A stretch of DNA of 64,000 nucleotides from Ochrobactrum sp. CGA5 (lineage in GTDB: Bacteria; Pseudomonadota; Alphaproteobacteria; Rhizobiales; Rhizobiaceae). The DNA lies in contig NZ_VCIG01000001.1 in assembly GCF_006345815.1 (NCBI RefSeq), forward strand, positions 248,001 through 312,000, in the 5' to 3' direction. Positions 9,459-16,216 of this stretch are shown one piece after another (position 1 is the first letter of the stretch; the number at the start of each line of letters is the position of its first letter). Under the pieces are notes generated by a model, which was given only the letters and a program-made list of their open reading frames with translations, was not told the origin of the DNA and did no database searches. The translations under genes and the position numbers were made by a program.

Positions 9459-10073
9459 TTACTGGATGAGGCTGATGCGTCCGGACTTAACCTTCTCCTC
9501 AACCCATCTGCGTTCATCTCCCCAGGTGTGGCGTTTCCAGCCTTCCCAGGTGAAGCCGCAGATTTTCACGTCCCAGCTTTCCTCAGGGCACTTTCCAAGC
9601 ATGTACCAGATGCCAAAAAAGCCAGTACTTGGAAAGACTTTGCTTATATTATCGTCGGTTACACCCAGCTCTTTGCAACCGGCCAGATAGAATTGGGGCG
9701 GCATGATCCGGATTTCCTTGCCGGCAGAACCGACAACCTCGATGGTTTGCATCGTCCAGTCGCCACGTCTTCCCTTGAGGCGAGAGAGAAAATTCGGACC
9801 GGGATGATATCTGCGGATGATGCTTGGATGATAGGCAAGCATCACTTCCTTCGCCGCTTTAAATGTCGGTGTTTGTACGAACCCCGGATCCCGCAGCCGC
9901 CGCTGCATGGGCTTGCTGGAGGTTGCCAGCATAAGGAGATCAGTCCGGGTGCCGCTCATACCGATCGATTGTTTGGGTTCATTGAAACGAACGACAAAAT
10001 CTGCTGCATCCACTTCGGCTGAAAGATCGCGCGGCAAAGGTGCGTTGCCGACGATGATCAATGTCTTTTTCAT
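9459..10073 (-). CDS. Sialyltransferase-like (GT29-type) protein
   Basis: A 204-residue protein with features in the order of the GT29 sialylmotifs. An L-motif-like start TLIIVGNAPLPRDL (4-17) leads to DFVVRFN (25-31). An S-motif-like KVFPSTGFFGI sits at 145-155. A VS-like H-x4-E is present as H182 and E187, preceded by CGFTWEGW. Members of this type in Rhizobiales genomes are usually left as hypothetical. The motifs suggest transfer from a CMP-activated sugar, but no CMP-sugar synthesis gene is in the window. Start: ATG at 10073 directly after a GGGGGG run; a TTG at 10082 is also possible. It is the first gene of the minus-strand glycan run. Confidence 0.6.
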   Translation of the reverse strand: MKKTLIIVGNAPLPRDLSAEVDAADFVVRFNEPKQSIGMSGTRTDLLMLATSSKPMQRRLRDPGFVQTPTFKAAKEVMLAYHPSIIRRYHPGPNFLSRLKGRRGDWTMQTIEVVGSAGKEIRIMPPQFYLAGCKELGVTDDNISKVFPSTGFFGIWYMLGKCPEESWDVKICGFTWEGWKRHTWGDERRWVEEKVKSGRISLIQ

Positions 10074-10092
10074 ACCCCCCAACTCTGGCTGG

Positions 10093-10190
10093 AGCGCATC
10101 CCAGAAAGTGTAAAACGGCTTTCGGACAAGATGCGCGTTAAAACAAACAGTTAGAGCGCCGATCTGGTTCAGTCAGATCAAAACGCTCTT
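10093..10190. repeat. Palindromic intergenic repeat, Bru-RS-like
   Basis: Two hairpins lie in tandem. The first pairs GCGCATC (10094-10100) with GATGCGC (10130-10136) around a short CTTTCGG/AGAAAG region. The second pairs AGAGCG (10153-10158) with CGCTCT (10184-10189) and, inside it, GATCTG (10161-10166) with CAGATC (10174-10179). The arrangement resembles the dispersed Bru-RS repeats of Brucella, from memory only. It follows the start of the glycan operon and may be transcribed in its leader. Confidence 0.65.
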
Positions 10191-10404
10191 TAATGAACGG
10201 ATCCCGGTATCGACGCGGAAGGTATATCTAATTTAGGGGTAATTACACAATAGTGGGAGCTATTTCATCTGCAGAACGGAAATCCGGGTGAAATTCTTGG
10301 ATTTCGCTGCGATCAAGGCAGCCATGCAGGATATGCACTTCTCAAGAGTCAGAGAAAGATGGATGCTCATCATTGGGAGGAAGATAAAAAAAGGGGATAC
10401 CACC
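10191..10404. other. Intergenic region before the DUF1127 gene
   Basis: Together with the repeat this makes a gap of 331 bases. It contains AT-rich sequence around 10226-10262 that could hold the promoter of the DUF1127 gene, and an open frame from 10288 that merges with that gene. I see no separate gene here. Confidence 0.5.
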
Positions 10405-10551
10405 ATGAATCTTCGCACCCATTTCCATCGTTGGATGCAGTATCGTGAAAATATTCGCGAACTGAGCGGCTGCACAGATCGCGAGCTTTCCGATCTAGGT
10501 CTTTCACGGACTGATATTCATCGCGTTGCACGCGAAGCCGCTTTTGCCTGA
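10405..10551 (+). CDS. DUF1127 small protein
   Basis: A 48-residue basic protein beginning MNLRTHFHRWMQYRENIREL and continuing SGCTDRELSDLGLSRTDIHR. This matches the DUF1127 (YjiS-like) pattern, where the C-terminal DRELxDLGLxRxDI segment is the hallmark. Small DUF1127 proteins in Agrobacterium and Rhodobacter affect RNA turnover, phosphate or stress responses. The start at 10405 follows AAGGGGATACC with good spacing; the longer frame from 10288 is unlikely. It appears monocistronic. Confidence 0.85.
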   Translation: MNLRTHFHRWMQYRENIRELSGCTDRELSDLGLSRTDIHRVAREAAFA

Positions 10552-10620
10552 TGCAACAGATCAGGGCCGGTTCCAATTTCGGCAAACGGCCCTGCTTCAA
10601 TCTGCAAATTCTTCGAAAAC

Positions 10621-10806
10621 CTATACGTCGCCCGGTTTTTTGAAGCGGATGTGGATGTTGTCGCTTGCGAGATCGAAGCCTGCATAGTTGCGTTGAAAGG
10701 CAATGAGCGCGTCGTTGACGCCCTTTGAATAATCATCTTCCTGCACGTCGATATGGTGCCGGTAAAGGATTCTGTCGCCTTTATAGAATATTACCTGACC
10801 TTCCAT
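10621..10806 (-). CDS. Small conserved-looking hypothetical protein
   Basis: A 61-residue frame starting MEGQVIFYKGDRILYRHHI and ending FKKPGDV. It is preceded by a very strong ribosome-binding site, GAAGGAGG, just before tandem ATG codons; the second ATG (10806) has the better spacing and the first is at 10809. Charged and hydrophobic residues alternate like a small soluble beta-rich protein. I do not recognise a family and assign no function. It is convergent with the DUF1127 gene. Confidence 0.6.
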   Translation of the reverse strand: MEGQVIFYKGDRILYRHHIDVQEDDYSKGVNDALIAFQRNYAGFDLASDNIHIRFKKPGDV

Positions 10807-10881
10807 CATAGCCTCCTTCGGGTGACGCGCAGAGCAGAAATCTATCGGCGATTTCAGGCATCGCGCTTTGAAAAGGGTGGA

Positions 10882-10895
10882 TAGAGCGCGCTCTA
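10882..10895. promoter_or_regulatory. Perfect 14-base palindrome
   Basis: TAGAGCGCGCTCTA is a perfect dyad about 75 bases upstream of the small gene at 10621-10806. A second small dyad, GTGCA-AAA-TGCAC, lies at about 10919-10931. Either could be an operator or the remains of a palindromic repeat. Confidence 0.35.
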
Positions 10896-10981
10896 CTTAC
10901 GGGCTTATGGCTGGACATGTGCAAAATGCACCCGTCCAGTCGGTATATAGTCTATTTGAAATAGGCGATAAGGCGGGCGTT

Positions 10982-11872
10982 TCAAGATGATGTGGTGCGG
11001 GTTCCGGCTTTGCTCAGTTCGAGCCAAGCGCGAGCGGCATGAGACAGGAAGGCGCCCTTTCGCCAGATCAGCGCCAGATGCCAGTTCACATCGGCACCAT
11101 TGATTCCGTGGATACGTACGCCCGGGTGATGCCGCTGTTCCGCGATCATTTTCGGTAGAAAGCCGATGCCCATGCCCGCGGCTACGAGTTCGACGATGAA
11201 GTCAATCTGACTGGAGCGGACGGCAACGTTTGGAGAAAACCCGTGCGAACGACATGCGTCGAGGATGATATGATTGAGAGCAAAGCCGCTTTCGAAAAGA
11301 ATGAACGGCAGGCTGGCAATCTCCTGCAGCGAAACGCCGTCACCATGCGCAAGCACATGATCAGTCGGCAGAAGCGCCACAACCGGCTCACACCGCACAT
11401 CCTGCCATTCGAAGCTGTCTTCTACCGGCAGAAGCGAGGCAGCAAGTTCCACGTCTCCGGCAAGCAACAATTCTTCGAGTCTTCTGCTGCCGTGCTCAAC
11501 CAGTTGAATATCGATCTCGGGATAAAGCTTCGTATAGGCTGCGAAGACGGGAGCAAAAAGCACACTGGACCCAATAGGCGGCAAACCGAGTTTCAGGAGA
11601 CCACGCTTGAGACCGCGCAGTTCACCCAGTTCAGCGAGCATGTCGTCCTTTTCCGCCAGCATGGCAATTGCACGTCTGAAGACGATCTCACCTGCTGTCG
11701 TGAGACGGGAGGGCGAAATCTCGCGATCCAACAGAACCAGTCCCAACTCGTCCTCAAGTTGCCTCACCGCTTTGCTGACGGTGGACTGGGTCGCGTTAAT
11801 GGTTTTTGCGGCGGCGGAAAAGCCACCTTGCCGGACTACTTCAACAAAGGCTTGGAAACTGCGCAAGTTCAT
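10982..11872 (-). CDS. LysR-family regulator, CidR-like
   Basis: A 296-residue LysR-type regulator. The N-terminal winged helix covers about 1-60 (MNLRSFQAFVEVVRQGGFSA, then TQSTVSKAVRQLEDELG), and the co-inducer domain covers about 90-296. It is divergent from lrgA-lrgB with 76 bases between starts, the same arrangement as cidR/cidABC of Gram-positive bacteria. A palindromic T-N11-A site lies in that gap. It probably activates lrgAB in response to a metabolite, acetate in the Staphylococcus model, and represses itself; this is inference. The start at 11872 (MNLRSF) is preferred over 11884 because the family aligns from there. Confidence 0.88.
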   Translation of the reverse strand: MNLRSFQAFVEVVRQGGFSAAAKTINATQSTVSKAVRQLEDELGLVLLDREISPSRLTTAGEIVFRRAIAMLAEKDDMLAELGELRGLKRGLLKLGLPPIGSSVLFAPVFAAYTKLYPEIDIQLVEHGSRRLEELLLAGDVELAASLLPVEDSFEWQDVRCEPVVALLPTDHVLAHGDGVSLQEIASLPFILFESGFALNHIILDACRSHGFSPNVAVRSSQIDFIVELVAAGMGIGFLPKMIAEQRHHPGVRIHGINGADVNWHLALIWRKGAFLSHAARAWLELSKAGTRTTSS

Positions 11873-11898
11873 AAGCCATTCCATTACGGAATAGCTGC

Positions 11899-11915
11899 AA
11901 TGAAATCAATTCATT
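11899..11915. promoter_or_regulatory. LysR-type operator between the regulator and lrgA
   Basis: AATGAA-ATCAA-TTCATT is a perfect inverted repeat containing a T-N11-A core (11901-11913), the classical LysR binding pattern. It lies 27 bases upstream of the regulator start and 34 bases upstream of the first lrgA start codon. Confidence 0.6.
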
Positions 11916-11948
11916 TCTAGAATGGAGGTGTAAGGCCTATACTCACCG

Positions 11949-12389
11949 ATGAAAATGCACCAGTCACAATTGGAAAAGCACATGAACACCCATAGCCTCT
12001 TGATCCGGTTTCGCTACGCTCTGCATCAAAGTCGCCTGATGCAGATTGCGACGCTGGTCGGTTTCTGGCTGGCTGGCGAGCTTCTTGTTCGCCTTGTAGG
12101 TTTGCCTCTCCCGGGTGGTATCGTCGGCATGGCGCTGGTGCTGGCGCTGCTTCTGAGCGGTCGCGTCAGTCTGTTCAGCATGAAGCGTGGCGCAGAATGG
12201 TTTCTGGCTGAAATGCTGCTCTTCTTCGTTCCCGCCGTGCTAGCGATTCTTGAGCATCATGAACTGATCGGTATGCTCGGCCTGAAAATCATGGCTGTGA
12301 TTTTGTTGGGCACGTTGACGGTCATGAGTGTTACGGCATTGACGGTTGATCTTTGCTACCGCTGGAGTTTGCGTTATGTCGCTAAGTAA
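11949..12389 (+). CDS. LrgA/CidA-family membrane protein
   Basis: A 146-residue inner-membrane protein, or 135 residues if the ATG at 11982 is used. Four hydrophobic segments are visible after about residue 28. They include LVGFWLAGELLVRLVGLPLPGGIVGMALVLAL, which holds the LP-PG-IVGM signature of the LrgA/CidA holin-like family. It works with LrgB, encoded next and overlapping by 14 bases, in murein-hydrolase control or in export of small metabolites such as pyruvate or glycolate. It is probably activated by the divergent LysR regulator. Confidence 0.88.
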   Translation: MKMHQSQLEKHMNTHSLLIRFRYALHQSRLMQIATLVGFWLAGELLVRLVGLPLPGGIVGMALVLALLLSGRVSLFSMKRGAEWFLAEMLLFFVPAVLAILEHHELIGMLGLKIMAVILLGTLTVMSVTALTVDLCYRWSLRYVAK

Positions 12390-13071
12390 TCCGTATGTAG
12401 CGACGCTTTTCTGGTCTGCCGCAACGATTCTGCTTTATCTTGCTGCGAAGCGCGTCTATCGGCGATTTCCCATGTGGTGGCTGACGCCGCTTGCGGTCGC
12501 CCCATTGCTGCTGATGATGCTGGTTCTCGGTCTCAATGAAAACTATCGCGACTATTTCAGCGCTACCCATTGGTTGGTTGCACTGCTTGGGCCTGCAACC
12601 GTGGCCTTTGCAATCCCGATTTACCAGCAGCGCGCAACGATCCGCCGTCATTGGCCGGTGCTTTTGGCAGGTGTGGTCGTGGGAAGCTCGTCTGCCATGG
12701 CTTCTGCGTGGGGGCTGGCACATCTGCTGGGTCTCAACGAAGCAATCAGCCTCAGCCTGATGCCGCGTTCGATGAGCACGCCGTTTGCACTGGCCGTCTC
12801 GGGTGACATTGGTGGCACGCCTGACCTGACTGCAATTTTCGTGGTGTTGACTGGCGTGTTCGGTGCGGCTCTTGGTGAAATCATGCTCAACTGGCTGCCG
12901 ATCCGTTCTACCCTGGCGCGCGGAGCCCTTTTCGGCATGGGCGCACACGGAGCCGGCGTGGCCAAGGCTCACCAGATCGGCACTGAGGAAGGTTCGATTG
13001 CCGGGCTGGTCATGGTGCTTGTCGGTCTGGTGAATGTGCTTGCCGCACCTGTGATTGCCCACTTTATCTAA
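12376..13071 (+). CDS. LrgB/CidB-family membrane protein
   Basis: A 231-residue polytopic membrane protein with about seven hydrophobic segments. It carries the LrgB signature ALLGPATVAFAIPIYQQ (about 70-86), SLMPRSMSTPFA and GAHGAGVAKAHQIG in the C-terminal half. The start is ATG at 12376, overlapping the end of lrgA by 14 bases and so likely translationally coupled. LrgAB-type pairs modulate cell lysis in Staphylococcus and transport pyruvate or glycolate in other organisms. A terminator follows. Confidence 0.9.
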   Translation: MSLSNPYVATLFWSAATILLYLAAKRVYRRFPMWWLTPLAVAPLLLMMLVLGLNENYRDYFSATHWLVALLGPATVAFAIPIYQQRATIRRHWPVLLAGVVVGSSSAMASAWGLAHLLGLNEAISLSLMPRSMSTPFALAVSGDIGGTPDLTAIFVVLTGVFGAALGEIMLNWLPIRSTLARGALFGMGAHGAGVAKAHQIGTEEGSIAGLVMVLVGLVNVLAAPVIAHFI

Positions 13072-13097
13072 AAGCTGAACTTTACAGAGTACTCTTA

Positions 13098-13126
13098 AAA
13101 AACGCCCGGTTTCCGGGCGTTTTCTG
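13098..13126 (+). terminator. Terminator of lrgAB
   Basis: Hairpin AAAACGCCCGG (13099-13109), loop TTT, CCGGGCGTTTT (13113-13123), about 27 bases after the lrgB stop. Confidence 0.85.
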
Positions 13127-13192
13127 TATCAGCGAATCTGCTTTTTTCTTGAGCATCAACGTCTTTGCATAACTGATATGCATTAATGGCCG

Positions 13193-13221
13193 TTGCTGCG
13201 GAGGATGGCGCAGGGTAAATA
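13193..13221 (+). promoter_or_regulatory. Promoter of the alpha-r14 sRNA
   Basis: TTGCTG (13193-13198), a 17-base spacer, and TAAATA (13216-13221). The predicted start at about 13228 sits exactly at the first conserved hairpin. Confidence 0.6.
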
Positions 13222-13227
13222 CATCTT

Positions 13228-13338
13228 CATCGAGTTCACTCCTCCTCCCAGAACTCGATAGGGAATACGGCACTCCTCCTCCCAAGCCGTATTCAAGATC
13301 AGGCCGCGCATCCTCCTCCCGCGCGGCCTTTTTCTTTT
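13228..13338 (+). ncRNA. Alpha-r14 (suhB/NfeR1) family small RNA
   Basis: Three consecutive hairpins each present the motif CCTCCTCCC in the loop. Hairpin 1: TCGAGTTC (13230-13237) with GAACTCGA (13251-13258). Hairpin 2: GAATACGGC (13263-13271) with GCCGTATTC (13286-13294). Hairpin 3: AGGCCGCGC (13301-13309) with GCGCGGCCT (13321-13329), followed by a T-run, so it is also the terminator. This layout is diagnostic of the Rhizobiales alpha-r14 family (Rfam suhB; NfeR1 in Sinorhizobium). The CU-rich loops are anti-Shine-Dalgarno elements that pair with many mRNAs, typically of transporters. The three stems differ in sequence while the loops are identical, as expected for selection on the loops. 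Confidence 0.92.
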
Positions 13339-13468
13339 TGTACTCTCCCCAAGTCCTGTTTCGTTTGCGTCTACGTGCGTTGACAATGCGTAACTCCGTG
13401 GCCCCATAGGCAAGCTCCGTCATCTGCTCTATTTCTGAAACAAGTTCGGAATCGCGGAGACAGCATCC
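13339..13468. other. Remainder of the lrgB/dioxygenase gap
   Basis: The gap 13072-13468 holds the lrgB terminator, the alpha-r14 RNA and, in this last part, a TTGACA element at 13380-13385 that may be the -35 of the downstream gene. No protein gene is visible. Confidence 0.5.
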
Positions 13469-15022
13469 ATGACAAGCGGCATCCACCACATCACCCTCAT
13501 CACCCGAAAAGTGCAGGCGAATGTTGATTTCTATGCCGGCTTTCTGGGATTGCGTATCGTCAAGCAGACAGGCGGGTTTGAAGATGCCGAGCAACTGCAT
13601 CTGTTTTATGGCGATCGTTCGGGCACGCCCGGATCGCTGATTACGTTTCTGGTGTGGGAAGATGGTGCCAAGGGGCGTGTCGGACATGGCCAGGTTAGTG
13701 AAATTGCATTAGCCATTGATCGTACCGCTATCGGATTCTGGCTTGAGCGCGCTTTGCGCTATCACGTGCCGTCCGAAGGGCCGGTTCAGGAGTTCGGCGA
13801 ACCCGTTCTGCGCCTGCGCGATCCCGACGGTGTGATCCTCAAGCTTGTCGGCTGCGATCTTGCCCCCAACGATGCGTGGGAAAGTGAGGGTATTCCGGCC
13901 GCTTTCGCTGTCAAGCGTTTGCGTGCCGCAACCATTTTGTCGGAAACGCCGGAACAGACCGTTGGCTTTATCGAACGCTATTTCGGTTTCAGGCAGTCGA
14001 CGAAGGAAGGTACGATTGATCGCCTTCTGTCGGGTTCGGGTGACGCCATCGATGTGCGCGATGCTGGCGGCTTCTGGCCGGGTATTCCCGGCACGGGTAT
14101 TGCCGATCATGTCGCTTTTCGTGCAGCCGATATTGATGCCGTTGAAAAGGAGGAGAAAGAGCTCTCAAAGCTCAACTCGAGTGCCGTCAATGTGCACGAC
14201 CGCAAATATTTCACGTCGCTCTATGTTCGCGAGCCGGGTGGAACGTTGTTCGAATTTGCAACCGATACGCCGGGCTTCACAATAGATGAGCCGGTTGAAA
14301 AACTGGGAGAGTTCCTGTTCGTGCCGCCAGGCAATGAAGAAAAGGCGGATGCCATCAGGGCACGGATGCCGCAATTTGCTCTGCCGGGCGAAGAACGTGT
14401 CATCTATCGTGATCTGCCTTTCGTGCATCGGATATACCAGCCGGAAGACCCGGATGGCAGTACACTGGTTCTTTTGCACGGCACGGGCGGGAACGAAAAC
14501 GACCTGATGCCTTTCGCCCGCAAGGCTGCGCCACGCGCAACCCTTCTCGGCGTGCGTGGACGCAGCACGGAAGAGGGCATCCAGCGCTGGTTCCGTCGCT
14601 TCGACCTGAAAAGGTTCGATCAGGCCGATATTCGATTCGAAGCACAGGCGTTCGAGGCTTTCGTTGAAGGTGCCGCCGCCGCTTATGGTATCGATCTAAA
14701 TCGGACGGCCTTTATCGGGAACTCCAACGGCGCAAATTTGCTGGCTGCTTTCATGCGCCTGCATCCCCATGTGGTCCGTATAGCTGTTCTGCTGCGCGGC
14801 CAGGAGGTTTTGGAAGAACGGCCAGCCAATGCGGACCTCTCCGACGCTTCGGTGCTTCTGTTAAATGGCGCCACCGATCCTTTTGGAGATGCGGGAGGAT
14901 CACTGGAAAAGGCACTCAGGAATGATGGCGCTTCCCTCACCATCAGAACGATAAAGGCTGGACATGCGCTGATAGATGAAGACATCCGCATTGCTGGTGA
15001 CTGGCTTCGGGACAAAATATAA
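13469..15022 (+). CDS. Fusion of ring-cleavage dioxygenase-like (VOC) protein and esterase
   Basis: A 517-residue two-part protein. Residues 1 to about 290 hold two vicinal-oxygen-chelate modules (GIHHITLITRKVQANVDFY near the start; IADHVAFRA and TLFEFATDTPGF later), like MhqO/LinE-type glyoxalase-dioxygenases. Residues about 320-517 are an alpha/beta hydrolase of the carboxylesterase/MhqD type: LVLLHGTGGNENDL, nucleophile elbow GNSNGAN, acid in NGATDPFG and catalytic His in AGHALID. In Bacillus, mhqD and mhqO are separate quinone-detoxification genes, so a fusion suggests sequential action on quinone- or hydroquinone-like electrophiles. The convergent neighbour is a free-standing VOC protein of the same type. 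The substrate is unproven. Confidence 0.88.
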   Translation: MTSGIHHITLITRKVQANVDFYAGFLGLRIVKQTGGFEDAEQLHLFYGDRSGTPGSLITFLVWEDGAKGRVGHGQVSEIALAIDRTAIGFWLERALRYHVPSEGPVQEFGEPVLRLRDPDGVILKLVGCDLAPNDAWESEGIPAAFAVKRLRAATILSETPEQTVGFIERYFGFRQSTKEGTIDRLLSGSGDAIDVRDAGGFWPGIPGTGIADHVAFRAADIDAVEKEEKELSKLNSSAVNVHDRKYFTSLYVREPGGTLFEFATDTPGFTIDEPVEKLGEFLFVPPGNEEKADAIRARMPQFALPGEERVIYRDLPFVHRIYQPEDPDGSTLVLLHGTGGNENDLMPFARKAAPRATLLGVRGRSTEEGIQRWFRRFDLKRFDQADIRFEAQAFEAFVEGAAAAYGIDLNRTAFIGNSNGANLLAAFMRLHPHVVRIAVLLRGQEVLEERPANADLSDASVLLLNGATDPFGDAGGSLEKALRNDGASLTIRTIKAGHALIDEDIRIAGDWLRDKI

Positions 15023-15032
15023 ACAATAAATG

Positions 15033-15066
15033 AAAAGGGCTGCGGAGAATTCCGCCGCCCTTAATT
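15033..15066. terminator. Bidirectional terminator between the two VOC genes
   Basis: Hairpin AAGGGC-T-GCGGA (15035-15046), loop GAAT, TCCGC-C-GCCCTT (15051-15062), with one internal mismatch. A- and T-rich flanks suit both convergent genes. Confidence 0.75.
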
Positions 15067-15069
15067 GTA

Positions 15070-16023
15070 TTAATCAAGCGGTTTCAGGTTGCGCTCGATG
15101 GCTTCGCGCTTTCCTTCCAGAAAAGGCGGAAGCGACAGGCTCTCGCCAAGGCTTTCAAGTGGTTCATCGACTGCGAAGCCGGGGCCGTCGGTTGCGATCT
15201 CGAACAGGATGCCGTTCGGCTCGCGGAAATAGAGCGATCGGAAATAGTAGCGCTCGACTTCGCCGCTTGATGGCATGCGCACGGAACGTAAACGGTCGAC
15301 CCATTCCTGCATGCTTTCCTGATCGGGCGTACGGAAAGCCACATGATGCACAGCGCCAGCCCCTTGCCATGCGGTTGGCAGATTCGGTTGCGCCGCGACA
15401 TGCAGTTCGGCGCCAGTGCCCCCCGGTCCCATGGAGAAGACATGAACATGGCCTTCGCCGTCAGGCGAAGCGTAGTCGCCTGTCTGCTGCATGTTCATGA
15501 CCTTTTCCAGGATTATCTGGGTAGGCGCCAGTTCGGGAACACTGAGCGTAATCGGCCCAAGGCCTCTGATCTGTCTTTCCGCAGGCACAGGACTCCGATC
15601 CCAGCTATGCGCTTCTCCCGCGCCGCCGTCATCGGTCAGACGCAGGCGCTGCCCTTCCGGGTCCTCGAAGTCGATAACGGCTCGTCCTGCCACTTCGAAA
15701 ATATCGCCTGTCTCAACGCCCGCATCATTCAGACGCTTTCGCCACCACTCGAGACTATCAACACCGTTCACACGTAAACCGGTGCGGGCGACGCTGTTGG
15801 TGCCGCGCTGTTCAGGTTGTACAGGCCAGTCGAAAAATGTGATGTCCGTGCCGGGCGAAGCCAGCCCGTCAGCATAGAACAGATGGTAGGCGCTGGTGTC
15901 GTCCTGATTGACAGTCTTCTTGACGAGCCGAAGCCCGAGCGTGTCGGTATAGAAGCGCCGGTTGCCGGGTGCGTCAGCGGTAATGGCTGTCAAATGGTGC
16001 AGCCCTGTCAGTTCCAAAGCCAT
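15070..16023 (-). CDS. MhqO/LinE-like ring-cleaving dioxygenase (VOC family)
   Basis: A 317-residue protein with two VOC halves. The first begins [17 protein letters not shown] with metal-binding His near residue 9. The second has [12 protein letters not shown] and the glutamate in [13 protein letters not shown]. It resembles the N-terminal part of the convergent fusion gene (both end with D-x-PGF, a DEP-LE/KLGE-type linker and a basic tail), so the two are paralogues. The family includes hydroquinone and catechol extradiol dioxygenases and quinone-stress proteins. The start at 16023 follows AAGGAGG. It probably answers aromatic or quinone stress; no regulator is adjacent. Confidence 0.85.
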   Translation of the reverse strand: MALELTGLHHLTAITADAPGNRRFYTDTLGLRLVKKTVNQDDTSAYHLFYADGLASPGTDITFFDWPVQPEQRGTNSVARTGLRVNGVDSLEWWRKRLNDAGVETGDIFEVAGRAVIDFEDPEGQRLRLTDDGGAGEAHSWDRSPVPAERQIRGLGPITLSVPELAPTQIILEKVMNMQQTGDYASPDGEGHVHVFSMGPGGTGAELHVAAQPNLPTAWQGAGAVHHVAFRTPDQESMQEWVDRLRSVRMPSSGEVERYYFRSLYFREPNGILFEIATDGPGFAVDEPLESLGESLSLPPFLEGKREAIERNLKPLD

Positions 16024-16216
16024 ATTGTACCTCCTTCAGAAACGGAGTTGCTGTTGGTGGATATATCGATCTGAGCCGATGGTGAGGAAAGTAGCTGTCG
16101 TTGAACAGTGTGTAACCCATAAGCCGCAATCGTGTCGCGTTCCGACAATGGTGGATAATTGGGTCTTGGCAGAGCGTTTTACGTAAAGAATATTATGCTC
16201 TCCAAAATTCGCGTGT

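Noticed and set aside
10284-10305. Sequence resembling a eukaryotic 18S rRNA segment (GGTGAAATTCTTGGATTT)
   Set aside because: Only about 18 bases match and the flanks do not; it is a chance resemblance, not an rRNA fragment.
13082-13687. Minus-strand 201-residue frame over the sRNA and the start of the dioxygenase gene
   Set aside because: It is interrupted in meaning by the three conserved hairpins of the alpha-r14 RNA and has shadow-like composition.
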